Shown piece by piece: positions 26,602-35,001 of a DNA stretch of 64,000 bases; the stretch's first letter is position 1; the number at the start of each line of letters is the position of its first letter. Position numbers and translations under genes: made by a program. This DNA is from Acidovorax sp. Leaf191 (GTDB taxonomy: Bacteria; Pseudomonadota; Gammaproteobacteria; Burkholderiales; Burkholderiaceae_C). The DNA is taken from positions 1 through 64,000 of the forward strand of contig NZ_LMPT01000002.1 in NCBI RefSeq assembly GCF_001424425.1, in the 5' to 3' direction. The notes under the pieces were generated by a model. That model worked only from the letters and a program-made list of their open reading frames with translations, ran no database searches and had not been told where the DNA came from.

Positions 26602-27401
26602 AGCCAGTCCACCAGTTGGTCGCGGCTGCGGGCGACCAGAATGTTGAGCGCCACCACCAGCAACGCCATCCACGCGGCGGACACCCACCACACGCTGGCT
26701 GCAGGCCAGTTGCCCTGTAGCAGTATCTGCTGGTATCCCTGCACGGGCGCTGCCATGGGGTTGAGCCACAAGATCCAGCGCCAGCGCTCCGGGAACAAGG
26801 TCATGGGAAACAGCACCGGTGACAGGTAGATGCCCACCGACAGCAGAAAGCCCACCATCTGTACCGTGTCGCGCAACGCCGCGGCCAGAATGGCCAGCAC
26901 GTACGACAACAGCAGACAGATAGCCCACTGCACCAGCAGCAGCATCGGAAACGCGACCACAGGCAGCGCGAAGCGGTGCAGCGGCGTATAAGCGAGTGCC
27001 AGCAGCAGCAGCAAGGGCGCGAACACCAGTGCGCTGGCCAGCACAGAGCGGGTGACGAACAATACCGGGGGGAGCGGGTTCTTTTGCAGCAACCCGCCAG
27101 CGTCGATCAGGCTGTTCATGCCCCGCGCAACCGCATCGCAAAACGCCATCCAGGGAAGTGCGCCCACAACCAGAAAGGTACCCACCGCGTGGGTGGGCGC
27201 GCCCTCACCCAGGCGCATGGCAAACACCACGTCGAACACCAGGTAATAAGCCGCTACCGTGAGCAACGGCTGAAGGTAGGGCCAGAGAATGCCGGCAGCG
27301 GTGCCTGCATGGCGGGCGGCCACCTCACGGCGGGTGAGCACCCACACCAAGGACCGCGCGCTCCAGACGGCCCTCAGTTCATTGCCAAACGCATGCAGCA
27401 T
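26598..27401 (-). CDS. wzm: Polysaccharide ABC transporter permease (Wzm-like)
   Basis: A 267-residue integral membrane protein of the ABC-2 type with six predicted membrane segments. The N-terminus VLTRREVAARHAGTAAGILWPYLQPLL is the amphipathic interface region of Wzm/TagG permeases. The end, LWLNPMAAPVQGYQQILLQG, is also characteristic. It starts the transcription unit wzm-wzt-methyltransferases-acyltransferases. With Wzt it forms the channel that moves lipid-linked polysaccharide to the periplasmic face. Confidence 0.9.
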   Translation of the reverse strand: MLHAFGNELRAVWSARSLVWVLTRREVAARHAGTAAGILWPYLQPLLTVAAYYLVFDVVFAMRLGEGAPTHAVGTFLVVGALPWMAFCDAVARGMNSLIDAGGLLQKNPLPPVLFVTRSVLASALVFAPLLLLLALAYTPLHRFALPVVAFPMLLLVQWAICLLLSYVLAILAAALRDTVQMVGFLLSVGIYLSPVLFPMTLFPERWRWILWLNPMAAPVQGYQQILLQGNWPAASVWWVSAAWMALLVVALNILVARSRDQLVDWL

Positions 27402-27539
27402 GTTGATTGTTGCGGGCCTGCCTTGGCAGGCCCATCCTCGTCAAAGACAAAACCGCGTAACGTACCACGTTTTGCCGCACGCAGACCCTGAAACGCAGAC
27501 TTGCGCCAGCACCCACCGGCTGGCGCAAGTTTCACACAC

Positions 27540-28535
27540 TTACTTCTTGGCAGGGGCGGCTGGCGCGGGAGCTACCAGCTTGTCCACTGTGGACTTGATG
27601 GCTGGTTCGTCCAGTTTGACGGTTTCTTCCAAAGTCTTGGCCAGTTCGTTACGGCCCTTTTGCTGTTCGGCTTGTCGCACTTTTGCCATCAGGGCTTCTT
27701 GCACTTCCTCGAAAGGCTTTTGGCCCGCGGGCTTACGACCCACGAGCTGCAGCACGTGATAGCCGAACTGGGTCTTGATCACTTCGCTGGTGTCACCGGG
27801 CTTTTGCAAGGCCCAAGCGGCCGTGTCGAATTCTGGCACCATGCGGCCCTTGGCGAAGAAGCCCAAGTCGCCGCCCTTTTCAGCACTGCCGGGATCGCCG
27901 GAGTTTTCCCTGGCCAGCGCTGCGAAGTCGCCACCGGCACGGACCTTGGCCAACAGATCCTGGGCCTTGGCCTTGGCGGCTGCGTCTTCGGAAGGGTCCT
28001 TCACCAGGATCAGGATGTGGCGCACTTGAACCTGTTCGGGCTCAGCAAATTCTGCCGCTTGCGCCTTGTACATGGTGCGCGCCATGGCGGCGACCTGCGT
28101 ATCGGAAGGCGTGTTGGACTTGTCGATCTTCACCAGCAGCGCATCCGACAAGACCTTGTCGCGTGCCAGCGCCAAGGCTGCAGCCACTTCAGGGTTTTGG
28201 GCCAGACCCTCAGTCTGGGCACGCTGCGCCAACGCACGGCGGGTGTACAGGTTGGTCACGAGCTGATTCATCGTGCGGGCCTGCGTCAAGACCTGGGGGC
28301 GCACGTCCTGCGGAATGCGCTGCACATCGGCCGCCACATCCGCTGCAGTCACCTGAACTTCGCCTGCGCCTTTGACCGAGCCCTTGGCCAGCACTGGTTC
28401 GGCAGCGTGCGCTGCCATAGCCAGGAACGGGACTGCGCATACAGCGACCCAGCGCTGCTTCCATGCGCCATGTTGTGCTGCCGCTTCTTGGGGGCTGCGG
28501 TTCAGAACGCTTTGACAAAATTTACGCATATGCAT
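27540..28535 (-). CDS. Periplasmic parvulin-type peptidyl-prolyl isomerase
   Basis: A protein of about 331 residues with a long signal peptide: a basic leader to about residue 28, then VAVCAVPFLAMAAHA and cleavage before AEP. A SurA-N-like helical part follows, then a single parvulin domain at about 168-265 (VQVRHILILVKD, GGDLGFFAKGRMVPEFDTAAWALQKPGDTS, TQFGYHVLQLVG). The C-terminus is Ala/Pro/Lys-rich. It should assist folding of exported proteins. The start is uncertain: ATG at 28535 (MHMRKFCQ) or 28529, both without a clear ribosome site. It lies 137 bp downstream of a gene for an exported 592-residue protein, separated by a terminator. Confidence 0.85.
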   Translation of the reverse strand: MHMRKFCQSVLNRSPQEAAAQHGAWKQRWVAVCAVPFLAMAAHAAEPVLAKGSVKGAGEVQVTAADVAADVQRIPQDVRPQVLTQARTMNQLVTNLYTRRALAQRAQTEGLAQNPEVAAALALARDKVLSDALLVKIDKSNTPSDTQVAAMARTMYKAQAAEFAEPEQVQVRHILILVKDPSEDAAAKAKAQDLLAKVRAGGDFAALARENSGDPGSAEKGGDLGFFAKGRMVPEFDTAAWALQKPGDTSEVIKTQFGYHVLQLVGRKPAGQKPFEEVQEALMAKVRQAEQQKGRNELAKTLEETVKLDEPAIKSTVDKLVAPAPAAPAKK

Positions 28536-28610
28536 GTGGATAGAGGAATGTAGGGTGCCCTGGCAGCCATGCACAGCGAATCTGCGCAGCCAGTCCGGCA
28601 CAAAGTAAAA

Positions 28611-28638
28611 AAAAAGGCGGGTTGCCCCGCCTTTTTTT
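28611..28638 (-). terminator. Strong intrinsic terminator (bidirectional shape)
   Basis: The segment AAAAAGGCGGG, loop TTGC, CCCGCCTTTTTTT makes an 11-bp stem with T-runs on both strands. It begins 34 bp past the stop of the 592-residue exported protein gene and lies upstream of the isomerase gene, so it should end transcription of the former. Confidence 0.9.
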
Positions 28639-28671
28639 GGTTTCGCATCGCTGCGAAAAGTTCACGCCGAA

Positions 28672-30450
28672 TTAACGGCCGTAACGGTGACCCCAGGTCA
28701 GGCCGAACGTCGAAGCGAAGCCTTGGCCTGCGGAGTCGTTCTTCATCTTGATGAAGGCGTCACCCAGGATTGGCAGACCGCCAGTGAACGTGTTGGTGTT
28801 GTCTGCACCAGCGAAGGCGTTGGTCGTGGTGACCAGCGTCCAGCCGTTGACGTAAGGCGACGTCGTGGTCGAAGCGGTCAGTTCGGAGCTGGAGCTCAGA
28901 ACCTTGCCAGTCGACAGCGACAGCACACTGGTTTCGCCGCAGAAGGCCAGCTGGCCGGCCACTGCTGGCGAGAAGATTGGTGCATTGCCAGTGGTGGTTT
29001 CTTCACGGTCGAAGAAACGGATGCCGTCTGCGTTCACGCAGATGTTGCCACGTGCGTCCACCGACGTGTTGGCGGGGTGGAACCACTCGTCAGCTGCACC
29101 GGTCAGGGCAGGCGTGCCGGCAGCGGTAGCCACAACGCTCAGGTCGGAGTACAGGCGGTATGCATCAGCAGCGGTCGTAGCAGCCTTGTAGTTAGCAGCA
29201 ACGCTGTAACGACGGGTAGGCATGGAGAACACCCAGTCGGTCTGAGCCGAGATGCCTGCGTCAAGTGCGTACTGGTTGGACACCGACGTGCGCGACAGCG
29301 CAGCCGTCAGGGTCACAGCTTGCAGCTTAGGCAGGTTGGCATCGCCAGCAGCGTTAGCAGGTGCGTTACCTGGCAGGTAAGGCGTCGACATGTCTGGCAG
29401 GTCGATGAACAAAGGCGTCACGACTGGACCAACGACAGCAGCCTTGGCTTGGTTGTGAACGTTCGTGCGCAGCAGTGGGTCAGCAGTGTACGTATCAGCG
29501 GTCTTGAGGCCGGTGAAGAACGCAGCAGAGCCAGCATCCGTTTGTGGGAAGTGCACGAAGTTAGCGCGACCAGCAACGCCGGCCGCACCCACGCGCGCTT
29601 CGATAGCAGTAGCAGAGCCGGAGAACGCAGTGGTCTGAGCCAGGTTCAGGATGTACCAGTCAGCAGCCAAGCCGGTTGTCGAACCAGCGAAACCTACCGA
29701 AGCAGCGTGAGCAGCAGCCGTGTAGTTGGTCAGAGCGATTTCGTCCAGCGTCGAGCGAGCAGCAGAACCTGCCACCGAGCAAGGTGCCACGCCAGCCACG
29801 TGCTTGGTAGCCGTGTACAGGATGGAGTTGGCGGTGCCAGCAGCGCCAGCAACCACGCCCGAAGCGGGGGTCGTAGCGGAGTACAGCTTCACGGATGGGA
29901 TGTCAGCCATGTTGAAGATTTCAACGTAGCCTTCACGCGTGCCGTTCACATTGGCGGTGGTGTTCAGACGAGCGGTAGCGAAAGGCGTGCCGGTCGAAGG
30001 AATAGCAGGAACCGTGCAGGTCTTGTCAGTGGAGAACAGCGAAGCTGCGCCATCAGCACCTTGCAGAACGGCACCAGTCCACACGTCACCAGGCGACAGG
30101 AAGATCTGGAAATCCTTGACGTCGTCGGAGTTGGCTGCACCGCGGAAGCGGATCTTCACAGCCTTGCCGTTTGCACGGTCAGTGTTGCTCAGGTGGATCA
30201 CGGACATGTTGCCGTTTTGCACCGTGTAGTAGGGCACGACCAGCATGTGGCCGGTGTTGTTGGAATTCACCACCAAAGCGGTCGCAACTGGTGCAGCTGC
30301 ACCCACAACACCAGGCTCAACAGCCACGTTCGTGCCGAGCACTGCGCCGTCCGGCGTACCAGCAGCAGGTGCAAACACGTCAGCCTGGGCAACGCCAGCA
30401 AAGCTACCAACCATGGCAGCAATGCTCAGTGCCAATACATTCTTTCTCAT
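28672..30450 (-). CDS. Exported protein of unknown function (possible cell-surface protein)
   Basis: A 592-residue protein with a clear signal peptide (MRKNVLALSIAAMVGSFAGVAQA). The mature chain is rich in Ala, Thr, Ser and Gly and poor in Lys. It has four cysteines, in KTCTVPAI, APCSVAGS, NICVNADG and AFCGETS, enough for two disulfides. No catalytic motif or known domain was recognised. Short beta-like segments such as HMLVVPYYTVQNGNMSVIHL recur, and the chain ends WGHRYGR rather than in an outer-membrane porin Phe. A ribosome site (CTGGAG) precedes the ATG, and it is followed by a strong terminator, so it appears to be a single-gene, well-expressed unit. Surface or secreted location is an inference; the adjacent type II secretion operon makes it a candidate substrate. 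Confidence 0.75.
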   Translation of the reverse strand: MRKNVLALSIAAMVGSFAGVAQADVFAPAAGTPDGAVLGTNVAVEPGVVGAAAPVATALVVNSNNTGHMLVVPYYTVQNGNMSVIHLSNTDRANGKAVKIRFRGAANSDDVKDFQIFLSPGDVWTGAVLQGADGAASLFSTDKTCTVPAIPSTGTPFATARLNTTANVNGTREGYVEIFNMADIPSVKLYSATTPASGVVAGAAGTANSILYTATKHVAGVAPCSVAGSAARSTLDEIALTNYTAAAHAASVGFAGSTTGLAADWYILNLAQTTAFSGSATAIEARVGAAGVAGRANFVHFPQTDAGSAAFFTGLKTADTYTADPLLRTNVHNQAKAAVVGPVVTPLFIDLPDMSTPYLPGNAPANAAGDANLPKLQAVTLTAALSRTSVSNQYALDAGISAQTDWVFSMPTRRYSVAANYKAATTAADAYRLYSDLSVVATAAGTPALTGAADEWFHPANTSVDARGNICVNADGIRFFDREETTTGNAPIFSPAVAGQLAFCGETSVLSLSTGKVLSSSSELTASTTTSPYVNGWTLVTTTNAFAGADNTNTFTGGLPILGDAFIKMKNDSAGQGFASTFGLTWGHRYGR

Positions 30451-30723
30451 GCTTTAACTCCAGTTAAATAAATAAGCGCAACTACCACGATTGATTACGC
30501 CCGCGAATCCTAGCACAGAGTTTTTCAAACCCGCCTAAGATTCCGGCACCCCCACAAACCTGTTGCTTCATCGCCACAGAGAGGGCTTGGTCACTATTGG
30601 CAGCAAGCTGCCGGGCGCAGGATAGTAATCAGCAATTCCGACTATACCCAAGCACCCACCTGCGGTCCCATGATTTCGCTCAACGGCAGCACGAAGTGTT
30701 GTTTCTTGAGTCATTTGTCACGG

Positions 30724-31191
30724 TCAGGGGGCTTCGTGGCGCCACCATTGGCCGTCCACCAACAGCCAGGTCTCATCGATGTAGCCAGTCACCGTGGGCA
30801 GGGCTAAGCCGGGCACCATGGGCTTGGCAGTCAAACCCACTTGGGCAATGCACTTTTCTGCGTCTTCGCACGTGACCTTGGTGATCTCGCTTTTGATAAC
30901 GGGGGCTTTTTCTCCAAACTGCCTAACGAACGAGGTTTCATCGCGCAGGCCACGATAGGCCGGTGTCATCAGCGCGTAGGCGGCCTTGGCGTCACCTACG
31001 ACGCGTGCCTTCCAGAATGCCTCTGCACGGGCCTGCACCTTTTGCTCCGGTGTTTGGCCGCTCATGGTGGCACAACCTGCTGTTGCCGCCATCGCAAGGG
31101 CAGCCAGTGCAATCTTGGCGCGGCTGATGCTGCGGGGTGCAGCAACGGGTGCCATCGTGGCGGGGGCGGAGGCCGACTGAAGAATCGTCAT
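30724..31191 (-). CDS. Small putative lipoprotein next to the type II secretion operon
   Basis: A 155-residue protein with a lipobox-like site, AMAATAGC, ending at Cys40, preceded by a basic and hydrophobic stretch (SRAKIALAALAMA). The mature part (AEAFWKARVVGDAKAAYALMTPAYRGL) resembles the small NTF2/SnoaL-like fold found in unannotated lipoproteins. Two internal cysteines in VTCEDAEKCIAQ may form a disulfide. It follows gspD on the same strand after a terminator-like hairpin. It could be an outer-membrane partner of the secretin such as a pilotin, but it lacks recognisable GspS or AspS features. Confidence 0.65.
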   Translation of the reverse strand: MTILQSASAPATMAPVAAPRSISRAKIALAALAMAATAGCATMSGQTPEQKVQARAEAFWKARVVGDAKAAYALMTPAYRGLRDETSFVRQFGEKAPVIKSEITKVTCEDAEKCIAQVGLTAKPMVPGLALPTVTGYIDETWLLVDGQWWRHEAP

Positions 31192-31250
31192 GAATACTTA
31201 CTCCTACAAAAAAAGATAGCGACTGCTCACATCGCTTTGCCGAACTCCCC

Positions 31251-31277
31251 TAAAAAGTCCGCCCGCAATGCGGGCGG
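31251..31277 (-). terminator. Intrinsic terminator downstream of gspD
   Basis: A perfect 8-bp stem (CCGCCCGC, loop AAT, GCGGGCGG) followed on the minus strand by ACTTTTTA. It lies 44 bp past the gspD stop codon and marks the end of the type II secretion operon. Confidence 0.8.
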
Positions 31278-31320
31278 CTTGAAGGGGGGGAGCTGGCTCA
31301 GGTCACATTCGGCACGTTGG

Positions 31321-33717
31321 TTAGTTAGCCGGTGCAGAACGCTGCGGTACCGAGTCGAGTACCGGGGCTTTGGTTCCGATGCCCAGGTTTTCGATGGCTT
31401 TCAGGCCCTTGAGCCGGTCTCGAAGATCTTCGCTCACTTCGCGGATGTCAATGTCGGTACGCACGACCCGCGGCGTGATGACTACCAGCAGTTCGGTGCG
31501 GCCCTTATTGACCGTGTTGGAGCCAAACAGCTTGCCCACCAGCGGGACATCTTGCAGGAACGGCACGCCAGACTTGCCCGTATTGGAGTTGTCCTTGATC
31601 AACCCCCCCAGCACGATGGCCTCGCCTGTGCGCACCGCCACCTTGCTGCTGATCTGCCGCTGCAAGAAAGCAGGCTGACCATCTGCGCTCGGCACGTCTG
31701 CCCCAACATCCGTCACGGTCTGGTCCACCTGCATGGTGACCAGGTTGCCGGCATTGACCGACGGCGTGACCGTCAGGTTGACGCCGGTGTCCTTGTACTG
31801 AATGGTGCTGGTGGTCACACCCGTGGTGATGTCCGTGATCGGCGTGGTGGTGTTGGTTTTGACAGGTTGCTGGTTGCCGACAGCGATGCTTGCGGTGTGG
31901 TTGTCCAGCACCATCAGCGATGGGCTTGAGATCACCTTCACCAACGACTTCGTCGCCAGCGCGTTCAATGTGGCTCGGATGTCGCTTGTTGACCGCCCCA
32001 CCGTGTACGAGAAGCCTTGTGCCAGCCCGCTGATGATTCCATTGGCGTTATTGGTGAGTTGCCCATTGCCGCGGTAGGTGGAACCGTTGCGGGTGGGGTT
32101 GTCATTGAAGGCCCATTGCAGGCCGTACTCCAGTTCGTCGGAGAGGGTGACTTCGACGATGGTGGCTTCGATCAGGACCTGCGTCACCGGCACGTCCAGC
32201 CGCTTGAGCGTCGCTTCAATCTTGCTGTATTCGGACTTGGTACCCCAAACCAGAACCGAGTTGTTCAACTCGTCCGCCATGACACGGATATTGCCGATGC
32301 TGGCGGCAGCTGCGGCCTGCTGCTGGACACCGTTGTTCTGATTGTTTCGGTTACCCAGGCTGTTGAAGCCCGAACTCTGAGACCCGACACGGGTGCCGAA
32401 AGAGCCACCCGAAACGCCGCCGCCGAAGGACGAGTTGGTGTTCCCAAAAGTACCGCCAGACATGGAGTTTTGACCGAACGAATTGCCGGTTGCGGTAGAC
32501 AGACCGGGCGCAACCCCACTGTTGGCCACATTGCCCGTGCTGCTCGTTTGTCCACCGAAGATTCCACTGAGCACATTGGCAAGGTGTTTCGCGTTGACGT
32601 TCTGCACCTGGTAGATGTACAGCTGTGGCTCGCCACCGCTGTCGGTGGGCTGGTCGAAGCGTTCGATCCAGCGCCGCGCTTCGTCCAGATAGGCGGCGCG
32701 AGGGGTCACGACCAGGATCGAGTTGATGCGCTCGATGGGCATGATGCGCAAGGCGCCGAACAAAGGGTTGCCTTCACCCAGAACCGCAGAGGCTGCAGCG
32801 CCAGCGTTACCCGCTTGCCCGCGTCCCGCGGCACCCGCCTGCGTTCCCACGCTGCCAGCAGCGCCGCCCGTTGCACCTCCGGCCGGGGCAGCACCACCGC
32901 CACTGACCAGCCTCAGGGCCGCCTCGATCTCCTTGACACTCGCGTGCTTGAGCGGGAACACCCCTACCGACATGCCCTTGAGCAAATCGACGTCGAAGGT
33001 GTTGACCAGCTCCAGCCAGCCTTCGGCCTGGGTGCGAGTACCGTTCATGACCAACAGGTTGCGTACCGTGTCCACGCGGATGATGGCATCGCCCGGAACC
33101 ATGGGCCGCAGAATGGAGGCCATCTCTCCGGCGCCGATGTAGTTGAGCGGAATGACGATGGCACCAAAACCTGGGGACAGGGGCGCACGCGGGCTGGCCT
33201 GGCGCACGTCGGAGCCAATGTTGCGCAGCATGTCTGCCCGGCCCACGTGGTAGGTGCCGCGGGCATCGCGTGCCAATGCCAGGCCGTTGGCCTGCAGCGC
33301 GCTTTCCAGCAGGAACACCGCCTGGTCTGGCGGAATGGCGTTGCGGCTGGCCAGCGTCACGGTGCCGGCAATGGGCGGGTGCAGCACATAGGGCACGCCC
33401 ATGATGTCGCCCAGCACGGTGCGCACGACGTCGGCCACCGGAGCATCTTCAAAGCTGAAGGTCAGCGGTGCGCCACTCAGCGTTGCAGCTGGCTTGCCGG
33501 GCGCTATGACCTGGTCGTTGCCGCGGATGACGCGCGGCCGCGTTTCGGCAGGCTCGGCCTGCGGCGGCACACGAGCGGCATCTGCGGCGGGGGCGGCCTG
33601 CGTGGGGGTGGCGGGCACTGCCGCAGCGCCGGGTGCAGCCTGCGCCCACGATGTGGCGCTCAGGCCTTGCAGCATGGCGAGGGCGAGCAAGGAGTAGCCG
33701 AAGCGGGGGAGATTCAT
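31321..33717 (-). CDS. gspD: Type II secretion system secretin GspD
   Basis: A 798-residue outer-membrane secretin forming the export channel. There is a signal peptide (SLLALAMLQGLSATSWAQA), then N0-N3 ring domains from about residue 70 to 450. Two Gly/Asn/Ser-rich linkers interrupt the ring domains: one around GGGAAPAGGATGGAAG and one around NSFGQNSMSGGTFG to NNQNNGVQQQ. The C-terminal secretin homology domain includes VPFLQDVPLVGKLFGS and RTELLVVITPRVVRTD. No S-domain-like extension with a clear pilotin signal was seen. It is the last gene of the gsp operon, 49 bp after the GspC-like gene. Confidence 0.93.
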   Translation of the reverse strand: MNLPRFGYSLLALAMLQGLSATSWAQAAPGAAAVPATPTQAAPAADAARVPPQAEPAETRPRVIRGNDQVIAPGKPAATLSGAPLTFSFEDAPVADVVRTVLGDIMGVPYVLHPPIAGTVTLASRNAIPPDQAVFLLESALQANGLALARDARGTYHVGRADMLRNIGSDVRQASPRAPLSPGFGAIVIPLNYIGAGEMASILRPMVPGDAIIRVDTVRNLLVMNGTRTQAEGWLELVNTFDVDLLKGMSVGVFPLKHASVKEIEAALRLVSGGGAAPAGGATGGAAGSVGTQAGAAGRGQAGNAGAAASAVLGEGNPLFGALRIMPIERINSILVVTPRAAYLDEARRWIERFDQPTDSGGEPQLYIYQVQNVNAKHLANVLSGIFGGQTSSTGNVANSGVAPGLSTATGNSFGQNSMSGGTFGNTNSSFGGGVSGGSFGTRVGSQSSGFNSLGNRNNQNNGVQQQAAAAASIGNIRVMADELNNSVLVWGTKSEYSKIEATLKRLDVPVTQVLIEATIVEVTLSDELEYGLQWAFNDNPTRNGSTYRGNGQLTNNANGIISGLAQGFSYTVGRSTSDIRATLNALATKSLVKVISSPSLMVLDNHTASIAVGNQQPVKTNTTTPITDITTGVTTSTIQYKDTGVNLTVTPSVNAGNLVTMQVDQTVTDVGADVPSADGQPAFLQRQISSKVAVRTGEAIVLGGLIKDNSNTGKSGVPFLQDVPLVGKLFGSNTVNKGRTELLVVITPRVVRTDIDIREVSEDLRDRLKGLKAIENLGIGTKAPVLDSVPQRSAPAN

Positions 33718-33766
33718 TGTTCAGGAGCCTACGATTACTTCAGGATGAACCGGGTGGGTCTCTGCA

Positions 33767-34435
33767 TCAGGGACCAAACCGCGGTGGCGGGGGGCGCGGC
33801 CGTGCAGGCGCCTCTGCAGTCCCGGCGCTGGCACCAACTGCAGCGCCCGCGGATCCGATGGACCCGTCCCCCCTGCGCTCAATGGAGGACGGCGTGGGCA
33901 TGGGCTGCGCCGCCTGCACGGTGGGTGCAGGTTGTGCGAAACCGCCATACTTGCTGACGTCGGCCCGTTGCATGGTCAGCGTTTGAGATTGCTCACCACG
34001 CACGAAGGTGACCTGACGGTCGCCAAAACTTTTGAGGGTCCAGCCCTCCACGCTCTGGTTCTGCTGCACGCGGCGCTGTTTGCCGTTGACCAGCAAGATG
34101 GCATAGCCCACCCCTTCGCCCCGCACGATGCCAGTCACACGGGCAGTGCTGAGGTAGTCTGGCGGAGGCGGGGGCTGCTCGGGCGGTGGAGGCGGCGGCG
34201 GCCGCCGCGTGGCTGAAAACAGCGGGCGCTCCAGCATCGCGAGGAAGCGGCTGGACTCCATCTGCTTGTCGGGCATGAGCGCTGGCGCAAGGCCGGCAAT
34301 GTCTGCCTTCAAAGGCGCAGGCTCGTTCCAGCGGATGTTGCGGGGAGTTCCATCGGGCTTGACCCACATCAGCGCCAGCCCGCACAGGAGCACGAGGTTG
34401 ATGAAAGCCAGCACTCCTACGGCACGTATTTTCAT
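33767..34435 (-). CDS. GspC-like inner-membrane protein of the type II secretion system
   Basis: A 222-residue protein with one N-terminal membrane segment (VLAFINLVLLCGLALMWV) and a short cytoplasmic start. A proline run (PPPPPPPEQPPPPP) follows, then a beta-rich module (VTGIVRGEGVGYAILLVNGKQ to GDRQVTFVRGEQSQTLTM) resembling the homology region of GspC/PilP, which contacts GspD. The C-terminus is Ala/Pro-rich with no PDZ domain. Position M-x-D is where GspC or GspN is found in related operons, so names differ between annotations. Its ATG overlaps the gspM stop by four bases. Likely role: bridging the inner-membrane platform and the secretin. Confidence 0.72.
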   Translation of the reverse strand: MKIRAVGVLAFINLVLLCGLALMWVKPDGTPRNIRWNEPAPLKADIAGLAPALMPDKQMESSRFLAMLERPLFSATRRPPPPPPPEQPPPPPDYLSTARVTGIVRGEGVGYAILLVNGKQRRVQQNQSVEGWTLKSFGDRQVTFVRGEQSQTLTMQRADVSKYGGFAQPAPTVQAAQPMPTPSSIERRGDGSIGSAGAAVGASAGTAEAPARPRPPPPRFGP

Positions 34436-35001
34436 GTGCGGTCTTTCAACACGCTGAGCGAGAACTGCGTCGTCAGCCGCACGGGGGTCTGCTTGGCAGA
34501 GCTCGGCACGTTGAGGCCACCAATGAGCTGGATCACCACACCGTCAATGATGATGACAGGCTTCTGGCTGCCAAGCACGGTCAACACGCTTTGCAGGGCC
34601 AGCAACTCGCCTTCCGCCTGCACCTTGAGGGAAATACGGTCGTAGCCTTTTTCGTCCTTGGGCTGGAGCACCTGGCTGCTGCTGATCTGCATGCCCGCGG
34701 CAGCGAAGATTTCGCGGACGTGCTGCTGGGCAGCATTGCCCGCCTGGCTGACATCCATGGTGGCAGGGTACACATACTCGGTCTGCGCCTGCTGGACACG
34801 CTTGCGAACGTCCTCGATCTCCGACTTCTGCAACTCCAGGCCGGTCAGGCGTGCATAGCGCGGCTCCATCTGGGCCACAAGGTCACGGGCCCACTGGTGC
34901 TTTTGGTACACATAGATCCCTCCGGCGATCAAAGGCACCAAAGCCAACAGGATGGACGCCAGGACCAACACGACATCTTTGGAAAAACGGATAGGCTTCA
35001 T
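34432..35001 (-). CDS. gspM: Type II secretion system protein GspM
   Basis: A 189-residue bitopic protein with a single membrane helix (VVLVLASILLALVPLIAGGIYVY). A coiled-coil-prone stretch follows (LTGLELQKSEIEDVRKRVQQAQTEYVYP), then a small alpha/beta periplasmic domain ending in RLTTQFSLSVLKDRT. This matches the T2SSM_b class of GspM, which pairs with GspL. The start ATG at 35001 overlaps the gspL stop by four bases; the long open frame upstream has no sensible protein character. Confidence 0.85.
   Translation of the reverse strand: MKPIRFSKDVVLVLASILLALVPLIAGGIYVYQKHQWARDLVAQMEPRYARLTGLELQKSEIEDVRKRVQQAQTEYVYPATMDVSQAGNAAQQHVREIFAAAGMQISSSQVLQPKDEKGYDRISLKVQAEGELLALQSVLTVLGSQKPVIIIDGVVIQLIGGLNVPSSAKQTPVRLTTQFSLSVLKDRT

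Noticed and set aside
15141-27401. Surface polysaccharide locus as a recent horizontal island
   Set aside because: No integrase, tRNA junction or IS was seen and GC content looks like the surroundings by eye; foreign origin cannot be supported without a composition calculation.
28687-30471. A 594-codon plus-strand frame opposite the exported 592-residue protein
   Set aside because: The minus-strand frame has a signal peptide, ribosome site and terminator; the plus-strand product is Arg/Ser/Val-rich without structure.
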